Assembly (NCBI GenBank): GCA_015680685.1
Contig: MNCI01007715.1
Coordinates: 280,921-344,920, forward strand
Length of the DNA: 64,000 nucleotides
Reading direction: 5' to 3'
Source: Gnetum montanum
Lineage: Eukaryota; Streptophyta; Gnetopsida; Gnetales; Gnetaceae
Part shown: positions 1 through 12,072 of the stretch, in pieces
How the letters are laid out: the number at the start of each line of letters is the position of its first letter
Position numbering within the stretch: the stretch's first letter is position 1
The notes under the pieces: generated by a model
What the model was told of the DNA's origin: nothing
Seen by the model: the letters and a program-made list of their open reading frames with translations, nothing else
Database searches by the model: none
Translations under genes and position numbers: made by a program

Positions 1-1137
1 GTTGGGTGGAGGACGCAGTCATCCCTTACGGCCCATGATGACCCAATTGCCCTCCTCTAAAAGCTAGCAGGCAGGGTTAGTCGAGCAGGGCTTGCGAAAA
101 CGACAGTCCACCTCACGATGGCCCGGCTTACCACAGCATCTGCACCCGCCCGGCTGGTCCGTGTGGGGGGTCGTGTTGTGCAGTGACTGGTCCCAAATGT
201 CTAGGTTTTCATAGGTAATCTGGAGGGATTCCTCCCCTCCTAGGAGCTCCAAGACGACCTCCCGGACGAGGTTGGTCGTGGTCAGGCTTCGCCAGACACA
301 AAAACGAGCAAAGCCCAATCGGTCCAGCAACTGCGTGACCTGGTCGAAAGCGATGAACTCGCCGAAATGTCCCGCCACCTCCTACAGGAAGTCAAGGCTC
401 CATAACTCCCACGGGATACTGGCCACCCAGATCCAGACTGGGGCATAGGTAAACAGATCGGGCTCTCTGTGGGCACCGGGGTGCCAAGGGGTCAATGCGA
501 GACCCCAGGCGCCATAGAACCAAGGCCTGCCGAGAAGAATGAAGTCGTGGGCCTGCAAGGAGGGGAGGACAAAGAGGAGCAGGTCCTCCGAGAGGCTCCA
601 AACGGTAACGTCCTCCAGCTTCCACTGCTCCTTGACCCAGCGGCAAATCAGGTCAAGCCGGGGGCTGCTCCCCCGGGAGATGAACCGACCGATGAGGCTC
701 TGTTCCATGATACGCACGCTATCGGTAGGGGGGTTACGGATGCGAAGACGCAGGGTGTTGTTGGAATGGGAATGAGCCTCGATGGTCGTAATCGTGGGGG
801 CCGCGGTGTCAGCCGTCGTCGGGTTTGCCATCGTCGGGGTCGCCATCGCCGTTGCGAGGGGCATGGTCCCGAAGGAACCTGCCATAGTCGTCGTAGTCAC
901 TGTAGCCGTTGTCGCGTGGGTGGCGGCCGTAGACGCCGCTGCAGCCGTCGGAGTTGCTATTGCTGCTGCTGGAGTCGCAGTTGTTGCTGCTGGGGTCGCG
1001 GCTGCTGCTTCTGTAGTCGCTACTGTGTGGGTTGCGGTCGCCGTCGCTGTTGCCACGGTCGTAGTCGCTGCTGCTGCTGGAGCTACCGTTGCTGTCGCCG
1101 GAGTTGCTGCTGCTGCTGCTACCATCTCCCTCACCTT
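1..1137 (-). pseudogene. LINE (L1-type) ORF1-like protein, interrupted; DUF4283-like region plus CCHC knuckle
   Basis: Read on the minus strand, an ATG at 1134 opens a frame that runs to a TAG at 382-384 and continues in the same frame to a stop at 64-66. The first ~120 residues are almost only Ala, Thr and Val, coded by GCN/ACN triplet runs. A region follows (IGRF, WSL, GRPWFY, VWIWVASIPWELW) that resembles the DUF4283 domain of plant L1-type ORF1 proteins. A perfect CX2CX4HX4C zinc knuckle (CRCCGKPGHREVDC) lies near the C-terminus. ORF1 proteins of this class bind LINE RNA in the particle. The ORF2 (endonuclease/RT) expected next would lie left of the window edge. The single TAG replaces what reads as a Gln codon (CAG). 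The 5' end abuts the truncated LTR of E1 at ~1137-1152, so the LINE probably inserted into that LTR (inference). Confidence 0.72.
782..1125. repeat. GC-rich imperfect trinucleotide tract (GCT/GTC/GTT) coding the Ala/Thr arm of the LINE ORF1
   Basis: Imperfect runs of gctgctgctg, gtcgccgtcg and gttgct fill this segment. Reading it in several frames on both strands gives long Ala/Val- or Cys/Ser-rich open frames. Only the minus-strand frame joins recognisable protein downstream, so the other frames are by-products of the repeat. Confidence 0.7.
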
Positions 1138-1151
1138 ACTGATCCAAACAC

Positions 1152-1408
1152 TATTAATTACTTTATTTTTAGCAATTAGAAAAATTAAATGAAAAACATA
1201 AAATGATAAAAATCATATGTCTCAGTTACACTTAACCATAGCTTTGTAGTTCACAAGTGAAACTAAAAAAGACAATGATCATGTCCATTAGATTCACTAC
1301 CTAGACTCAATGTACTTAGAGAGCTAATGTCTATAGAATTTGATGGGATCACTTAGTAAATGCTAGTGATTCGTATGGTTGGGTGTAGGAACTATTTGTT
1401 GCTCATCA
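1152..1408 (+). repeat. E1 5' LTR, 3' part only
   Basis: Matches the last ~250 bp of the LTR at 12073-12898, including the shared blocks around taattactttattttt and aaatgaaaaacataaaatg. It ends in gctcatca, one base before the PBS. The upstream part of the LTR is replaced by the LINE. Confidence 0.8.
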
Positions 1409-1409
1409 T

Positions 1410-1435
1410 TGGCACTGTTACTGGTGACTTGAGTT
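1410..1435 (+). other. E1 primer binding site, tRNA-Asp(GUC) type
   Basis: Begins TGGCACTGTTACTGGTGACT one base after the LTR end. It aligns to the complement of the plant tRNA-Asp(GUC) 3' end (TGGCGCCGTTGCCGGGGATC) mostly through C/T and G/A changes. Athila and related elements commonly prime with tRNA-Asp. The same offset and site occur in E3, E4 and E5. Confidence 0.7.
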
Positions 1436-1559
1436 AGCTACGTACACAATCTAGGAGTTAGTGAAATTATATGATGATGTTATAACAAACCCTAAATTTG
1501 ATATCATTAAGAAAAATAATAATAACAATAAGAGCACACTATTTTTCTTTTGATCTAAT

Positions 1560-3400
1560 ATGGCTTCTTTTGATAGGGATGATTCTCCACCATCACATGA
1601 AGGTAGTTCCAATCAACAAAGGTATGAAGGCCCAAAACCACTTATGCCCCAACAATGAAAAGTGGTCTATACTCATCTAGATGATCATGTTCTAAACTTC
1701 ATCTTCATCCTTCACCAAGAGGAACAAATGCAATGGAGGAATATGAAGGGCAACATTATGTTGTTGCCTGATGGATTAGTTCCTAGAATGCTACTCCACA
1801 ATCTAATGAAATTAGGCATCATAAGGATCAACTATGAATACATTGTGCATGATCGTGACTATCAAGATTATCATCCTACTAAGGCATAATGGGAGAAAGA
1901 TCAACAATAGGAGGCTCACTATGAAGCATCAAAGGAAAAATGGTTTACAAACCCTTAGTTCTTGCTAGGCCAAAAGGAAGGAGAGGATCCCCTCTCAAGT
2001 GGATCTCAATACATTAACTCTCCTCACCCTTTCTTTGATCAAGGGAGCCTTAACTAGAATTTATAGTACACTATAAAAAATCCTATTTTGGGGAAGAATA
2101 GGTCCCATGATCATGAGGGCTCTAAAGGAGGGAGTCAAAGCAAAAACATGGACAAGCATCATGATAAAGATAAACATGATGATCATGGATATGATTAAAG
2201 AAGAAGGAGTATTAGGCACTGTTCTAGTGCTAGTCCTTCTATATCTTCACCTTCATCATCCTCTACTTCCATCAAAGAACCTTCCATCCACAAAAGGAAG
2301 GTCCAGTTTTGTGATAATGAGGAGGAGGCATCACTTTATGAAGCAATGCAACATAAGACCTTACTAATAAAAAAATATATTTCTAGAATATTAACCAAGG
2401 TAGACAAAATATGGGACTCATTAGATGAAAATTTCCAAACTATCCTTAAAATTGTTGAAGAGTTCAAAGAGTAAGGTAGTGGTTGTGACCAAAGAAGAAT
2501 GAAGAAAGCCAAATGTGCCCATCAAAGGGATAAGGTCAAAGTTGCTCTTATTAAAGAGGTTGTGGATTCTAAGATAGATGATGGTGGTGGGTGTGACATT
2601 TGTCAACATGAGCATCCTAAAGGATTTTTCCCCATTATGTCACACTTGCAAGGTTTTGGGATGTATGCATTGAATCCTAGATTAGCGAAAAGGTAGGCAA
2701 CCAGGAGGTTACATTATCCTCAAGGAAACTATAGGTAGTTCCATCAACAACAAGCCTATTATCCAAGTGGAGCTCCACCTCAACCTCATGAGCAATACTA
2801 GCAGTGGCAACACCCATAGTCTTGGGGGATGCCACCACTAAGGTAGCATTACCCTTATTGATTGCTAGATTCATATGGATACTATGTTCAATAGTCAATT
2901 TCTCCAAGTGACTCTTCCAATCATGCCTCTTTTCAACATGACTACTACCTTCCTAAGTATTACAGAACTCAATGTCTAAGAGGGGAGTCCCCATTTGCTT
3001 TCTACCCTCATCATCCTTCTACACTTAGACCTCCACCCTCAACTTAGTTTCCACCAACTCCATCCATGAAAGGTGAAATATAAGGCCAACCATACCAAAG
3101 AAATGTCACAATGGTTGTTAACTTATAGTCAGTCCCCCAACTAAGTGGTTCAGAGAATATTCCTTGAACAAAACCTTTCTTCTAAACCAACAATCCTTCT
3201 AATCATTCATAAACACTTGCAATTGATGACCCTACTTCTCCTTCATTCTTTGCAATACCATTTGAGATCCCTTCAAACCAAATTCCTCCCAAAGTGCATA
3301 CTATAATGTTGATCCATGTGGTTATAGATTGGATAAAGGCTAGCCACCTTCTTAGGAAATGATCTAATCTTGGAAGTTCCCTCATTTACTTCCAAATCAC
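1560..3400 (+). pseudogene. E1 gag, decayed
   Basis: The ATG at 1560 starts MASFDRDDSPPSHEGSSNQQ, followed by frameshifts and stops. Homologous segments occur in E4 (from 50690) and, for the C-terminal part, in E3 and E5. The middle has a charged His/Asp/Lys-rich stretch, then a Ser-rich one (~2110-2300). Near 2575-2696 lies a conserved motif, GGCDICQHEHPKG, then SHLQGFGMYALNPRLAKR, also seen in E3 (31951-32150) and E5. Gag would form the virus-like particle. In-frame TAGs at 1908-1910 and 1956-1958 sit where Gln would read naturally. Confidence 0.7.
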
Positions 3401-3790
3401 TAGGAATAAGCCTTGAAAGGCTCTTCTGGACTCAGGTTATGGTGTAAATTTGATCTCTCATGAAATGTACAAAGCCTGGAACCTACCTCCTCTCAAGAAG
3501 AGTAACATCCATCTTGAATTTGTAGATTAATCCATCACTATTTTCTTGGGATTAGTAGAGGATATTTTGATCACAATTTACAGGTGTTCTTATGCTACTA
3601 GCTTTCTAATGATCTAAGTAGATAATTGTAAGGGTGACTTTCTAATTATCATAGAAAGTGCTTGGCTAAGTACAATATATACACAGTTGCAAATTAGAGA
3701 ACTCTTCTTAGAAATTTCCAAGGAAAATGATTTTGGAAAGATTAAATGTAAGCACATTCCATGCTTCACATACAATGACACAAGGTGCCA
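3400..3790 (+). pseudogene. E1 aspartic protease region, decayed
   Basis: The frame ALLDSGYGVNLISHEMY contains the retropepsin-type active triad D-S-G (Asp codon 3429-3431). About 80 residues later comes a flap/C-terminal segment ending KGDFLIIIESAWLS and LFLEISKE, which aligns with the E3 copy at 30990-31300. Retropepsins mature the Gag-Pol polyprotein. The triad survives here, while E3 has D-L-G. Several stops interrupt the frame. Confidence 0.65.
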
Positions 3791-3959
3791 CTATATGTAG
3801 AAATTATGGACAGTAAAAAGTACAACAATCACAACATGTAGGTAGTCTGCAAATGTCATAGAAATCCAAAGGTTCCTATATGCAAAAGCTAAAAAAAGGA
3901 TGTCACCTAATGGTTGACAGCTAAATTTAAGAGCAGCTCAACTTTGTACATGGAATAGA

Positions 3960-6950
3960 CCAAGACCCTAACAAGTGCCTACATTGAAGGCATGGACAAG
4001 ATGGAGAAAATCCATTGCCAACTCTTAAATGAACCTAATGACATTAATTGGGGAGAGTTGAAAATCCTTGAGAACTTTAAACAAGAGTCCCTTGAGTTAA
4101 AGAATCTTCCAGTCAAAATAAAATATGCTTTTCCAAAAAATGGCAAGGCAATCATTATCGATACCAACCTTGCTTCTATGTAGGAAAAGAAGCTATTGGA
4201 GGTGGTTAACAAAAGGCCAACAACCTTTGCTTGGTCATATCATGGGCTAACTAAAATTGATCCAAGGATATGCCAACATTGAATCTACATAGACTCTTCA
4301 ATTAAACCAAACAAATAGTCACAACAATGATTGAACTACAAATTCAAGTAGACTATGAAAAGGAGATTGAACAACTCCTCAAGGCAAGGTTCATCTATCA
4401 CATTATAGATAGAGAGGGGGTTATCCCACTTGTGATAGTGCCAAAGAAAGGTACCAAAATGAGAGTTTGCATTAACTTTAGGTTGTTGAACATGGTAATG
4501 TATAAAGATCAATTTCCATTGCCATTTTTGGACAAGGTTTTAGACATAATTTCTAGGCATTGCTACTATATATTTTTGGATGATTTAGTGATTATAACCG
4601 AATTTAAATAGCACCAAAAGATCAAACCAAAACAACATTCATGAGTCCTTAGGGAAATTTTGCATAAAAACATATGTTGTTTTGCCTATGTAATGCCCCT
4701 ATCATATTCCAATACCTTATCCTAATCATTTTCCAATGACAGATTAGTAGTGAGGTGGAAGTCTTCATGGATGACTTCTCCACTTGTGGGGCTACATTTA
4801 AGTAAGCCCTGAATCATCTTGAGCAAGTGTTGAAAAGGTGTGTTAAGAAAAAAATTATGCTAAATTGGTAGAAAAGCCATCTAATGATATAGAAAAGCAT
4901 TGTCATGGGGCACAAAATTTCAAAGAAAGCGATTGAGGTGGACCTTGAAAAATAAGGGTCATCCAAGGAATTACCCAATAACTAGAAATAGTTAAAGATG
5001 TGAGGCCATTCCTTGCCACACTAGCTACTACCAACACTTCATAGAGAATTTCTCTAATTTTTCCAAATCACTGGTAGAGCTAACAAAGAAGGGTACTCTA
5101 TTTGTCTAGACTAAGAAATAAAAATGTACATTCTAGCAACTTAAGCAAAATCTCATGGAGACTCCAATTCTATGCACACCTAATTGGTCCAAGCACTTTC
5201 ACATCATGACAGACATATTCAATTATGCCTTGGAAGCTATGCTTAAATAGTTGGATGATCAAAATCATCCTTACCACATCCATTGTACAAGTAGAATCAT
5301 TGTGGCTATGCAACTAAACTACACCACAATGGAGAAAGAATTAATGGTAGTGGTGTTCACCTTGAAGAAATTCTAGCACTATGTGCCTAGGTATAAGGTG
5401 TTTGTGCACACAGACCACAGTGCAATCTAGTTCTTAATGAATAAGCCAATGGTGAGTCCTCATGTCATACGATGACTGGTGATCTTATAAGAATTTGATC
5501 TAATGGTAGATAAAAAGAGAACTGAGAACATGGCTGCTGACCACTTGTCTCAGTTGCAATGGAACAATAAAGAGGAGGAAAGCCCGCTTTAGATCACTTT
5601 CCTAATGAACTCCTCTTTTTGGGGCTATAATTTAGCAAATACCTACTAAACATAATTGGTATGATGACATTCTCACCTATCTTCTCACTCAAGAGATGCC
5701 ACAAAAGTAGGGTAATAGGAAGAAAAACTAGTTTCTTCACTAGGCCAAATGTTTCATGGAAATCAATGGATACCTTTATAAGGTGTGCATCGATGAGCTA
5801 GTTCAATGGTGTTTGTCTAATGCTAATCAAATATGCATACTTCAAGATGCTCATGAGGATCCTTATGGGGGCCACTATGTTGGAAAACACATGGCCATTA
5901 AGATCCTCATGGTAAGATATTACTAGCCAACACTTTTCAAGGATGCTCATCACTTCATCCACTCCTCTGAATGTTTTCAATGATAATGGTGGAATAATCA
6001 CTCATATTGAGAGACTCAATAATGGATCTAACCATTGGAGAATTTTGATATATGGAACATTGATTTCATGAGTCCCATCATTCCCATGTTAAATAAAAAG
6101 GTGTACATCATAGTCATTATTGACTATTGTACAAAATGGATGAAAGTTGCAACTGTCACTAATTGCACATCTTTTACACCTACTTGATTTATATAACAAA
6201 ATTTTGGAAATAGGTTTGGAATGCCACATGCACTTATTTTTAATAATTAAACTCATTTGATAGGCACTACCTTTTGAAAGCTCATGCAACACTTAGGGGT
6301 TGAACATAAACTAATAACACCTAACCATCCCTAAGCTAATAGTCAACCAGAGGTTATGAATAGTAAAATCACAAAAATACTAACAAGAACCATTAGTAAA
6401 TATATGAGGGATTGAAGCATGAAACTCAATGATGTCCTTTGGGCCTATTGCTCCAGTTGGAAACTTCCTATTGGCTACTCTCCCTATCAGTTTATGTACA
6501 AAAAATTACCAACACTTTCAATCCAAATAAAGCTCCATAAACTATCAATAGCTTGTGACCTTGAACTTGACCTAAGTCTAGCACAAAAAAAAAAAGATTA
6601 ATGAACCTCAAATTGCTAAATGAGAACTAATCGGTGGCCATGTCATCTAATGGAGTACATAATGCACTCAATAAACAATGACATGATCCTAGAATCAAGA
6701 AAGTAAAATTTCAACTGGGAGATAGGGTCCTATACTAGAACCCCACACATGTACCACAAATAACTAAATTCCAAATGTTATGAAAAGGGCCTTACATTAT
6801 CTACGAAACATTTCCCTTTGGATCCATGTTGATATACAAACCTAAAATCCTAGACAAAAGGTTGTTGGTCAACATGCAACAAGTTAAACCTTTCCATGAG
6901 CCTAAGAGAGCTAGTGACTAGAACACCTCAACAAATGGACATGCATGCTC
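3960..6950 (+). pseudogene. E1 pol: reverse transcriptase, RNase H, integrase, decayed
   Basis: RT: the N-terminal segment (TFAWSYHGL, IDPRICQH) is at ~4225-4285, the fingers (FIYHIIDREGVIPLVIVPKK) at 4393-4452, and the catalytic FMDDF at 4764-4778. RNase H: FHIMTDIFNYALEAM (~5200), MEKELMVVVFTLKKF, then HTDHSAI and ENMAADHLSQLQW near 5525-5565. Integrase: an HHCC-like start (DAHEDPYGGHYVGKHM, ~5843-5890), the first Asp in NIDFMSP (~6062), the second catalytic Asp changed to Asn (codon 6242-6244), and the Glu context near SQPEVMNSK (~6340). It ends in a GPY-like tail near 6790-6900. Frameshifts and many TAG/TAA codons interrupt every domain, so the enzyme is dead. Confidence 0.8.
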
Positions 6951-8950
6951 AATTTTCTGGATCTCATCCTTCCAACTCAACCATGGAAGATATGACCATC
7001 CATGTTAATCTAACAATGTAGCTCCTTAGTTTTTCACTTTTTTGTTTTAAATTATTTTTAGTACATTTTTTTCTTTCTTAAATATTTTACACTTTCTTCT
7101 ATATTTTACTTCATTTGGTTTGGATTTCTTTTATGCTTTTCTTATGTTTTTTTGTTCCTTCTTTATTATTTCAAAGACTATGTATAACTGTGGCTATCAA
7201 TTGATGATGGTTTGTACTATAATGTTATTTGATTACTAATGTCTGAATTCTATCTTTGAATTTTGGTGTTGATAGCTAAGGCTTGGTTTCATTTTCATGA
7301 TAACAGGTAGTGAAACTACATTGTCCACCCACCCACGAAACTCTATGATGTTTCCTTGCTTTGGAAATATGTGGTTTATTCTTAAATGAAACTTTTAATG
7401 AATTTGTGACATTGGTAGTTTTCAAATTTTGAAAGCATTAAATGGATAAATAAGGATTTGACTTCAAGGGAATTTGATGCTCTTTGTACTTTCCTACCCT
7501 TTTAAATGCATGAGTGTTTTCATGGATTTATCACCATTCCTTTGTTGACGAATAATAGGAAGTAAAGTCTTTACATGGTATGGTTTCCATCCAAAAATCA
7601 AAAAATAATAATAATGGAAATTCCAAGAACATCCCTTACAAAAAATAAAGGTCTGCAACCATTCGTTATTGAACTAGAAATACATGTTATCTATGCTTTA
7701 AGGTCCCCTCTAACTAAGGTCCATCTTACTTCCTACTTCTATTTTCTTATCTTTTGGGAATGGTGATTAATCTATGGGATATTTTTGTGCCTTAGGAGGG
7801 TGGACTAGTCTTAGAGTGTTAATGTGAAGTCACTAAAAGTGGTTGGTTTTAATTCAGGCTAACGATGAATATTATTGGATCATATTAACCATAAAAATCC
7901 ACAGGGCACTTCATGTGACCATGATATGGGACTTCATTCCACACTCTACCTCATCTACCTATGCTTTCCATAACTCACCTCACTACCTCTTCTCATGACT
8001 TGTTCAATGTCTTAATTTGATGCATCAAAATTCCTATATAGTTTCTTTGGGAATTTGGTTCTTAACTAATCACAACCATTAGTCACCCATGGGGTCCATA
8101 GACTCCTTGGTTTAAGGGCATGCAAGGGCATCAAGGGCATGAGCTTGCTATGAGGAGGACCCACTTACATACCCCTTGGTTAGGCTAGTTAATTTTCTCT
8201 TCCTTTAGGCATGGTTGCTTTCAAAACCTTCTACATTCCACATTATTTATGTCCAGTAATGCACTCCTTCATGACATTTCTCCAATCATTATCCTATTAA
8301 ATATATTTTTTTGTAAATTATCTAGTCCTCTTCAAGCATTTCATCATTTCTCAACTCTTTTAGCTTTCTAAGAACTTGAATTTTATGAGAAAACTCTTTT
8401 TTTTTATTCCTTCTTTTTTATGATGAAAAATTCTATCTTTTGGCCACATCGATGGGATCCCATTGATGTAACTCAAAAATTCTATAAATGGTGCAAACTT
8501 AGTGAATTTTTTGTCACTTTCCCTCAAACAAGGAAGGAGTTTTTTTGTATTTTTTAGAGCCCAGAACCTTCCAGAGCCCATAACTTTCAAACCACTTATC
8601 TAATTAAACCCATTCTTTAGTCTTGAAGCTACCAAAGGTAAGCTTTATGTTGCGAAGGCCACAAACCTTAGATTTCTGATGAAAAACTTTTCAAAATTTT
8701 TCTAACTCCCATAAGTTTTAAATAATAAAATAATATTAAAATCACTAATTTATAAGAGTTAAACCTTTCCAACAAACTCTAGTAGACACTAAAGTGAAAT
8801 AATATTAAAATAATCAAGCCTACCATGATCACAACTTAGCCAAATGTATTTAATCCAAAGAGATAAGGTACTCAAATGTTCCAAAGTTATCCATTAAATG
8901 CTAATCTTTGATCATGGTATGATTACAAATGACACCAAGACCTAAGCGTC
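6951..8950 (+). other. E1 spacer between pol and accessory ORF, no gene seen
   Basis: T-rich, AT-rich DNA with short open frames only. None gives a recognisable domain and neither strand keeps a frame beyond about 75 codons. It is probably untranslated internal sequence of E1, or contains an unrecognised old insertion. Confidence 0.5.
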
Positions 8951-11831
8951 AACAAGAAGGACAATCATCCCAATTGAGGGATAAGCAACCTAGAACTAGA
9001 AGGGGCCAAAAATAAGAACAATGCTAGGAGCAAGCAGCCAAAACTCATGCAACAAGACCTCTTCAAAAGGAGCCCAAAGTGAAATTTATCCATCAAATTC
9101 ACCAAGTTAAAATGAAGCAATCCCACTAGGATGAGGCACCAGGACCAAGGCCAAACCTTGAGGTCATTTTGACGAATGCCTACCTTACACAAATATGTTC
9201 TAAGAAAATTCAACATTTGATTCTCCAAGAGTTGAACTTTGGAATCTTCTTGAACATTTCCCCAGAAGATATTAGAACATAGTTACAAAGCTCTTCCACG
9301 TTTCCCATCATCACTTCTAGTGGGGAGTGATACATGAAAAATACATATTTATTTTGGAATAATAGGTAGCCTAATTCCATTATGAAGATTAAGGACATCA
9401 ATGTGTCCTACTCATTGGAGGCCATCTCTTAGGCCCTTTGATTACTTGAAACTAGAATACATCTAGCAGAGATCTCAACATAAGCAGACCTAGAGATGAA
9501 AAGGGAGTGAGTCCAGTGATGCTATGGAGTGGACCACAAAGAATATAGTGTACTCACAATGGCAANGTGCTATGGAGTGGACCACAAAGAATATAGTGTA
9601 CTCACAATGGCAAAAAATGCTTACTTCAAGATCATGAGCTACCACATTAATTTGATAATAAGGCTAAGTAAGATGATAGTCTTTTCTACCCATGCATGCA
9701 GTGCTCTAACCAAAAAATTTCTAGTTAACCTCCCATAGCTGATCTATCTCAAGATAGAGAAGCAATTCAAGATAAATGAGCATGGGAGGAAGGCACTCCC
9801 CTTTCTGTGCCTAATCCAAAAATTATGCAAAAAGGGGAGAAATAACTTGCTATTCCAACGACACACTTGGACATGCTCCTATCACCTCTTAGGTAGAGAT
9901 GATAAAAGATAAGGTTACTATCATGTTGAAAGAAAAAAATCAACCACCACCATCACCCACTTATGAGACAATGTTTAAGGCTTGTGCTACAATGAAGTGC
10001 ATGCAAAAACTCCATGAGAAACTCTTGCAGTAGTAGCAAGCTAAACTAAGAGGTGATCCATCTATCTACTAACCAACCCTAAGCCATCTAAATGAGGTAA
10101 CTCATACCATCAGCTAGTTGGAGGAAATGGCATATACATTCTCTACCCAAAGAATGTAAGCACCCATGCACTCAAATCCTAGTGCTCAAGAGGTAATGAT
10201 GTCCATACAAGAATAGCAACAATTTCCAAAAATCTTTGGAAACACCACTACCTTCTTGGTGCACTTGGAGGAAGGTGATTGAGTAACTGTCTTGGTGATG
10301 TAGCACCAAGGGTAGGAAATAGTGGCCAAGGTGTTGGTTGACAAAGTGGGTGAGGCCCTCAATGTTCCTATTACATCTACACTAGATATTGCTACACTCA
10401 GAGATGTGCAAATGTCTATAGGAGCTGAAAGTGGAGGATTTGGTGCAGCCCAACACATGGAGTTTCTAGAATGAATAATTGAAACTCAAAAATTGATTCT
10501 AGAGATCTTTGACCTTTTAGATGAAATTTTTGGAATCCAATCAATGCTATTGGAGGCTAAGGGCAAGTGTCTCATTGTTGATGCCCAACTTGAAGTAGCC
10601 ACATCTAAAAATCAATGCTTGGCTACTAAATTTACAAAGTTAAGAGCCCACCTCACTGATCCCACCATACTCAACCAAGATGTATCTAGAGATGAAGCTT
10701 TTCAATAGTTTCAACCCAAACATCAAGAGGCTAAGTACACTAAGGAGTTAATAATCTTCAAACAGTCCTTAGAAAATGCCATTGTCTACAGCATTCAGAA
10801 GGACTTGTTGAAGGTTCATTAAGAGAATGTCATTTTGACCAAGGATAATAATTATTTGCACAATGTTGAGCTCTAGAAAGAACAAATGGTTGAATACATG
10901 AGACAAAAGTAGGAGCATCTTGCCAAGGTAACCACGGATCTAAAGAGGTTGGTAGCAAAAAATCATAATCTCTCAATGGAAGAGGTCCATGCTCTTTGCC
11001 AGAAGTCTGTAATCAAAATCACCATTTGGAAGAATAAGGCCCTCAAATTTGAAAGGATCAAGAACCATTACACAAACTAGGTAAACCTACAGAAAGAAAT
11101 TAATAGAAAAGAAATCAAACTAGTGAAGGCAAATGTGAATAAGGCTCTCCAGCATCTCTAATAAGGAGGTGACACATGGAAGCCCATATTTGATGAACTG
11201 AACACATACAACAAAGAAGAGATCTGCCTCAAGAAGCTACAGATCGAGAACATGATAGAACACATAGTGCTTGCCAACCTCCAAAACACAAACTTGGTAA
11301 TGTTGATTGCTAGAAGGTGAAGACGAAAATTATAAAAACAAGTGGCCAGATCATACCTATTGTATGAGGCCAAGTTCAAGCATCATAAGAAGATGAAGAA
11401 AAACCTTGAAATAGCAAATGCTAAACTCGATGTTCTGAAAGAATACTTCACTAATCAATGAACAATAGTTGAGAACTTGATCTGTAGGATGAATGACTAC
11501 CAGGAACTATAGAATATTCTAAAGCATTCAATGTTAGACATAAATAATTTATGGCCTAGTTTGTCAATGTGAAGGAGTTGTTCCCTACAATGCTCTATTC
11601 ATGGGATATTCCCATACAAGTCCACATTGGTGATGCTACATGGACTATGTACAATCCTTTGGGTAAGGAGGAGAAGATAAAAGCATTGTTGGATGCTTTT
11701 CATCTTCCACCAATAGTAGTAGCTATAGCTAGACAGCCATAACCACAACCTCACCCACAACAACTATGTGCACCAAAAGCAAGAGAAGGTCCTACAGCAG
11801 CTAAGGAACCTCCACCACCTAGGACCGTTTG
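8950..11831 (+). pseudogene. E1 accessory ORF 3' of pol, sense strand, coiled-coil rich, decayed
   Basis: With stops ignored, a long + strand frame with a few shifts gives a Gln/Arg/Lys-rich start (~8950-9130) and a folded-looking middle (~9180-9860). That middle ends near ALPFLCLIQKLCKKGRNNL, which resembles the C-terminal part of the putative plant transposon protein domain found in Athila-type accessory ORFs (from memory). A charged heptad-like helix follows (~10490-11460, rich in Leu, Lys, Glu and Gln), then a compact C-terminal block (FPTMLYSWDIPIQVHIGD) and a Pro-rich tail ending ~11831. There is no obvious signal peptide or membrane segment, so 'envelope' is not supported. An N at 9566 sits in a duplicated 46-bp block that disturbs the frame. 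Confidence 0.5.
9520..9613. repeat. 46-bp exact tandem duplication separated by a single N
   Basis: Positions 9520-9565 and 9568-9613 are identical, with the only ambiguous base of the window at 9566. Exact identity in otherwise heavily mutated DNA, with an N between, is the usual look of two contig ends joined without merging their overlap. Confidence 0.85.
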
Positions 11832-12059
11832 ATTTTCTCTTTGTCTTCAAGCCATCAAAGGAGTTGTGATATAAGTTTTTGTAATGGTGTTTAATTTTAC
11901 TATCATAAACACTAAATTTTGTAAAAATTGCAAATTTTTGCACTTGGGTACTTAGCATCAGTTTGTGTGTTAATCAGTTAGTTAATAATCCCATACTTTC
12001 CCAAAATTTTGTAAGAAACTTTTTCTTCCTTCTGCTCAATCAAAGAAAAATTTTCATTT

Positions 12060-12072
12060 AATAGTGGGGATA
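12060..12072 (+). other. E1 polypurine tract
   Basis: The purine-rich AATAGTGGGGATA directly precedes the TGATGAG start of the 3' LTR. E3 and E5 carry the equivalent (minus strand) TGGGGGTA next to TGATG. PPTs prime plus-strand DNA synthesis. Confidence 0.7.

Noticed and set aside
469-1192. Long + strand open frames rich in Cys/Arg/Ser or Ala/Val
   Set aside because: They arise from the GC-rich triplet tract. Only the minus-strand frame connects to a DUF4283-like region and zinc knuckle.
1560-6950. Reassigned TAG codon (Gln) as an explanation for readable frames
   Set aside because: TAA, TGA and frameshifts also occur, and the germin-like gene uses the standard code. Mutational decay explains the pattern.
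8950-11831. Envelope glycoprotein call for the E1 accessory ORF
   Set aside because: No signal peptide, transmembrane segment or cysteine pattern is visible. The coiled-coil composition alone does not support it.
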